Assembly (NCBI GenBank): GCA_945905295.1 | Contig: CAMDPX010000033.1 | Coordinates: 1 to 45,097, forward strand | DNA length: 45,097 nt | Source: Planctomyces sp. SH-PL62 | GTDB taxonomy: Bacteria > Planctomycetota > Planctomycetia > Planctomycetales > Planctomycetaceae | Direction of reading: 5' to 3' | In this document: positions 36,401 to 42,400 of the stretch, in pieces | Layout of the letters: each line of letters starts with the position of its first letter | Position numbering within the stretch: the stretch's first letter is position 1 | Program-made: the position numbers and the translations under genes | The notes under the pieces: model-generated | Told to the model about the DNA's origin: nothing | The model's database searches: none | The model's input: only the letters and a program-made list of their open reading frames with translations

Positions 36401-39400
36401 GTTCTGCGCGGCGGTGTGGTTGTCGATTCGCGGCCGATCGGTGCTGTGGCGGCGGGCTACACGATCAACGGATTGGATGGCAACGATTCGCTGTTGGTGA
36501 ACTTCGGAGCCACCGGCGGCATCTTCAACATTCCGATCACGTTCAACGGCGGAGCGCAGACCATCGCCGACTCGTTGACAGTCAGCGGCGGAACATTCGA
36601 CAGCCTGGAATATGACGTGACTGGTTCCGGTGCGGGAACATTGACATTCGAGAACGTCCTTCCGGCCAACGATGCCCTCATCAATTTCACAGGGCTTGAG
36701 CCGGTGACCGTGACCTCGGCGGCCGGGACTGTGATCATCGACATCGATCCCACCAATACGTTCAACGGAACGACGATCACGACGACACTCGCCGATGCCG
36801 CCGGCGCGAACATGACGGTCAGCTTCACCGCGGGAGCGGAAAGCCTGACGTTTGCCAACCCAACGGTCGAATTGCAGATCCTGGGTGACAACAACGGCGA
36901 TAACGACATCATCACGGTGAACACGGTAGACGCGGCATTCACCGGCGCGCTGACCCTCAATGGTCGTGCCGGAACCGCGGATACCATCAATCTGCCGACG
37001 TCGCTGCTGCTGGGTTCGACGACCTCGAGCGGCAACGTGGCCTTCACGGCCGAGACGATCAATCTGGGTTCCGGTGCGGCCGCGATCAACATCGCAACCG
37101 ATGGCGACGTGACCAACAACGACGCCGGCACGGTCACGTTGACTGCCACGACGATTAACATCGACCAGAACGTGACGATCGACACGAATGCGACGACAAC
37201 CGATGCCGCATTCACGGTGACGGGGGCGGGAGTGATTGATGCCGTGGCCGGCACCGCTCGCACGCTGACGCTGGATGTGGGCACGACGGACGTGATGCTC
37301 AATAACGCGAACAACTTCGGCACGGTGCTTGTCACCTCGGCCACCAACGTCATGCTGGTGGATGCCAACACGATCGACTTGGGAGCGTCGACGATCGCGG
37401 GGACATTGGCGGTCACGGCGAGCGGTCTGATCTCCGACAGCGGAACCGTCGTGGTCACGGGCACGTCCACGTTCGCGGCGGGCGCGGCCAACAACATCAC
37501 TCTGGATACGGTCACCAATAACTTCAGCACGGTGGTGATTACCTCGGGACTCAACGTCATCCTGCGTGACACCAACGCGATTGACTTGGGAGCCTCGACG
37601 GTTTCGGGAACCTTGAGCGTGACGACCACCAACGGCGCGATCACCGATAGCGGCAACCTGGCCGTGACGGGCAACGCGAACTTCGCGGCCGGTGGCGGCG
37701 GAGCGATCACCTTGGGGGATGCCGGTGGCGAGACGACCAACTTCGGCACGTTGACGTTCACCTCCACGGGAGCGGTGGCGATCACCGAAGATTCCGACAC
37801 GATCCTGGCGGGCACGAACACGGCGTTGAGCCTCGTGCTGACCTCGGCGGCGAGCATCACCGACGCGGTCAACACCGATATCGCCGTGACGAACAATGCG
37901 TCGTTCAGCGGCACGTCGATCCTGATCGGTGACGACGTGGCGGATACGCAGACCTTTGGTTCGCTGACCTTCAACTCGGCCGGAGCGGTGACGATCTCCG
38001 AAGACAATGCGACCGACCTGACTGGCACGAACACCGCTTTGAGCCTGACGTTAATCTCGGCGGCGGGCATCACCGACGCGGTGAATACCGACATCACCGT
38101 GACAAACAACGCCTCGTTCAGCGGCACGTCGATCCTGATCGGCGACAATGCGATGGACGCTCAGATGTTCGGCTCGTTGACCTTCAACTCGGCCGGAGCG
38201 GTGACGATTACGGAAGACGATGCGACGATCCTGACCGGTGCGAACACCGCGAACGGCCTGACGCTGACCTCGGCGGCGGGCATCACTGACGTGGCCGACA
38301 CGGACATCGCTGTGACAAACAACGCCTCGTTCAGCGGCACGACGATCCTGATCGGCGACGACGCGGCAGACACGCAGAACTTTGGCTCGCTGACCTTCAA
38401 CTCGGCGGGCGCGGTGACGATCACTGAAGACACGGCGACCGACCTGAGCGGCACGAGTACGGCGAACAGCCTGGTGCTGACATCGGCCGGAGCCATCACC
38501 GATGCGGCGGCCTCGAACGTCACCGTCACGACGACGGCGACGATCGTTGGCACCAGCATCAGCCTGACCGACACCGCTACGACCAGCGTGTTGGCGGTTG
38601 GCACCGCCGCCTCGCTGACGGCGACCGCCGGAGGCATCACGATCGCGGCGGCGGGCACGGCGAACTTCGGCACGCTGACCTTCAACGCGACCGGCGCGGT
38701 GTCGATCACCGAAGACAGCGACACCTCGTTGGCCGCTGCGAACACCGCGTTGAGCCTGACGCTCACCTCGGCCGGCATGATCACCGACGCGGTGGATACC
38801 GACATCACCGTGACGAACAATGCGTCGTTCAATGGCACGTCGATCCTGATTGGCGATGACGTGGCCGACGTGCAGAACTTCGGCACGTTGACGTTCAACT
38901 CAGCGGGCGCGGTGACGATCACCGAAGACAGTGACACGATCCTGGCCGGCACCAATACGGCGAATGGGTTGGTGCTGACTTCGACTGGCACGATCACCGA
39001 TGCGGCGACGACGTCGCTGACGGTGACGAACAACGCCCGATTCGTTGGCACGGCGATCACACTGGGTGACAACGCTGGCGACACGACCAACTTCGGCACG
39101 CTGTCGTTCACTTCGGCGGGAGACGTGACGATCACCGAAGATTCGACGATGAACGTGGCGGGAGCCGCCAGCAACACGTCGGCCGCGTTGACGCTGACCT
39201 CGCAAACCGGCGACGTCCGCCTGCAAGACACCGGTGTCGCCAACGACATCAACGCCAGCGGCGCGGTGACAATCAACGTCCCGACCAACGAACGATTCTT
39301 CATCAGCGATGCGAGCACCAACATCCTGTCGGGCGGAGCGGTCTCGATCGCGGCGGACAAGATGAGCCTCACGGGAACGATCAGCGCCGCGGGTCAAACC

Positions 39401-42400
39401 GTCACGCTCCGACCGTTCTCGACCACCGACGCGATCAACCTCGGCACCGCCGGCGATCTCAACTCGATCGGCAATACGCTGGAACTCAGCGATGCGGAAC
39501 TCGACCTGATCACGGCTGCCAACCTGGTCATCGGCAACGCGGCTGCGGCCACGGGCCAGACCATCACGGTCCTGGGAGTCACCACTCCCGCGAATGCTCC
39601 GAACGTGACCCTGGTCACCGGTGGCAACAGCCGCATCACGTTCTTCAACACCGGCTCACTGACAGCGACGGGCAACGTCACGCTGACCACCAGCGCGGCG
39701 GGAACCGGCGGCATTGATTCGGGCAACGCGGTGGTCGATGTCACGGCGGTCGGACTGCTGACCATCTCGACCGGATCTGGCGGCATCGGCACGTTGGCCG
39801 CTCCGCTGACGTTCGCGACCGGCACCATCTCGGCGGACACCAGTTCGTCCAACGCCGGTCAGTTCCTGTTGAGCACTCAAGTGGCTCCGATCGGCGTCGT
39901 CAGCTTCAACGCGGGAACCGGCACCATCACGCTGCTGGACGGCGATTACACGCTGACCGGCAATGAAGTGATCAACAACGTGACGGACATCACGCTGACC
40001 AACCCCGCCACGATTGCGATGGCTGGCTTCACCGAAACCTTCGATGCCTTGAACGGCAACGGCAACGTCGGCGGAGCCGGCTTGCTGATCCTGGGAGCCA
40101 ACAATCAAGCCGCCGCCTCGCACAGCGGTGTGATCAGCGGCACGATGGCCTTCACAAAGATCGGCACCGGCACTCAGACGCTCGCCGGTGCGAACAACTA
40201 CACCGGTCAGACGATCGTCAACGGAACCGGTGGCACGCTGATTCTGTCGGGAGTGAATACCGGCAACGGCATGACCGACGTGTTGGCCGGCACGCTGCTG
40301 GTCAATGGCTCGACCGTCTCGTTGACGACAGTCTCGCTGGCCGGCGTGTTGGGTGGATCGGGAACGATCAACAACAACGTGACGCTGCAAGCGGGTAGCT
40401 CCGCGACGTTCGCTCCAGGTTCGCCGGTCAACACGATCGCTGATCTCGCGATCGTCGGAAACCTGACGATGAACGCGGGTACGACCTACTCGGTCAATGT
40501 GAACGGTGCGACGCCGAATACGCAGCACGATCAAGTGGCCGTCACCGGCAACGTGATCCTGGGACGCGCAAATCTGGTTCTGTCAGGGACCGTTTCTTCT
40601 CTGCCAGGCCAGGAAATTGTGCTGATTGCGAACAATGGCATTTTGGCGATCGGCGACCGGTTTGAGACAGTGGCGGTCGGAGCCACCACCTTCTCCGGCG
40701 CGGAAGGGACGCCGGTGATGTTCAACGGCGCGATGTACTTCCTCTCGTACCAAGGTGGCGCGGGTGGCAACGATGTCACGCTGACGCAGCTTGGCCCAGC
40801 GACCTATTCCGGTTCGGGTGAGTTGGAGTTGCGGCTCGTAACGACGGCGATTGGCTCCAGCGTGCAGTTCCTGGATGACACTGCGATCGTCGATGCTCGT
40901 CCGCTGGCGGCGGTGCTCAACCAATTGATCACGGTCAATGGTGCCGCCGGCACGAATGACACGTTGAGGGTGAACTACACGGCTCCCGTCAGCGGGTTCT
41001 TCGACGTGGATGTCGCCTTCAACGGTGGTACGGGTGGAATGGATACATTGACCGTCGACGGCGGAACCTTCACGACCGTCACGCATACGTTCACCGCGAC
41101 AGGACCGGGGCACTCCGGCAACATCGCCTACAACACCGGTACGGCCGATGCGACCGTCAGCTACACCGGGTTGGAACCGGTCAACATGATCGGCAACATG
41201 ACGACGGATTTGACGTTCGTGCTGCCGACCGGTGCCAACACCGCCACGCTGACCGATGATGCGAACGCCGGTGACGGCGAATCGTTGCTCAGCAGTGCGG
41301 GATCGTTCGAGAACACCACGTTCACGAACCCGACCGGCACGCTGACGATCACCGGCAACACCGGAGCGGACAACATCGTCATTACCTCTGTCGATATCGG
41401 ATTCGACGCCACACTGACGGTGAACGGTGGATCGGGCAGCGACACGCTGACCGGCGTGCTGATTGACGTCGTCACGCTGACCACGTCTTCGGCCGCCGGA
41501 TTCAACGGTACGGAAAACAGCTTCGGCTTGACCTTCACCGACTTCGAGACGATCAACAACCCGGCTCCGGCCGATGGCTCGCTGACCGGACAAAACGAGA
41601 TCAGTCAGTGGGATCTGGACGGTACGCCGACCTACACCACCGGTGGCAACACGCTGAACTTCAGCGGCTTCTTGACGTTGATCGGTGGAGACGGCGACGA
41701 CACGTTCAACGTCTCGGCAGCCAGCACCATCAACTTGATCGGCGGAGATGGGGCGGACACCTTTGCCTTCACCAATCCGGTCGTGTTGACCGGCTCGATC
41801 GACGGTGGGTTGGGCAACGACACTCTCGTCGGTGACGATGACGGCAATGCCTTCATCGTGACCGCCGCGAACATGGGGACATTGCTCCCAAATACGAGCG
41901 GCGGTTGGTCGAACGTTGAGAATCTGACCGGCGGCTCAGGCGTCGACACCTTCGTGGTCAGTCTTGGTGGCAGCTTGCAGGGAGCGATCTCCGGGTTGCA
42001 GGGAGACGACACGCTGGATCTGTCCGCAGTCGTCGGAGCCAGTGCGACCATTACCGCGTTGAATGCGGACGGAGCGACTTTGAGTCCCGTGACGAGCATC
42101 GGCGGCGGTGCGTCGGGGATCAATGTGCTGACCGGTCAGGGGACTGGCACGCTGACCGGCGAGGATACGGATCGGACTTGGAATCTCAACGCCGGGGCGA
42201 CCGGAAAGACCTACACCGATGGCCTGAACACGCTCACGTTCTCGGACTTCGCCACACTGCAAGGTGGTTCGGGAGCGGACACGTTCAACGTGATTGCTGC
42301 CACGACCGAAGTTCTCAATGGCGGTGACGGAGCGGATCTGTTCGACATCGACGCGACATTGACCGGCAGCGTGAACGGCCAAGGAGGCTCTGACACTCTG

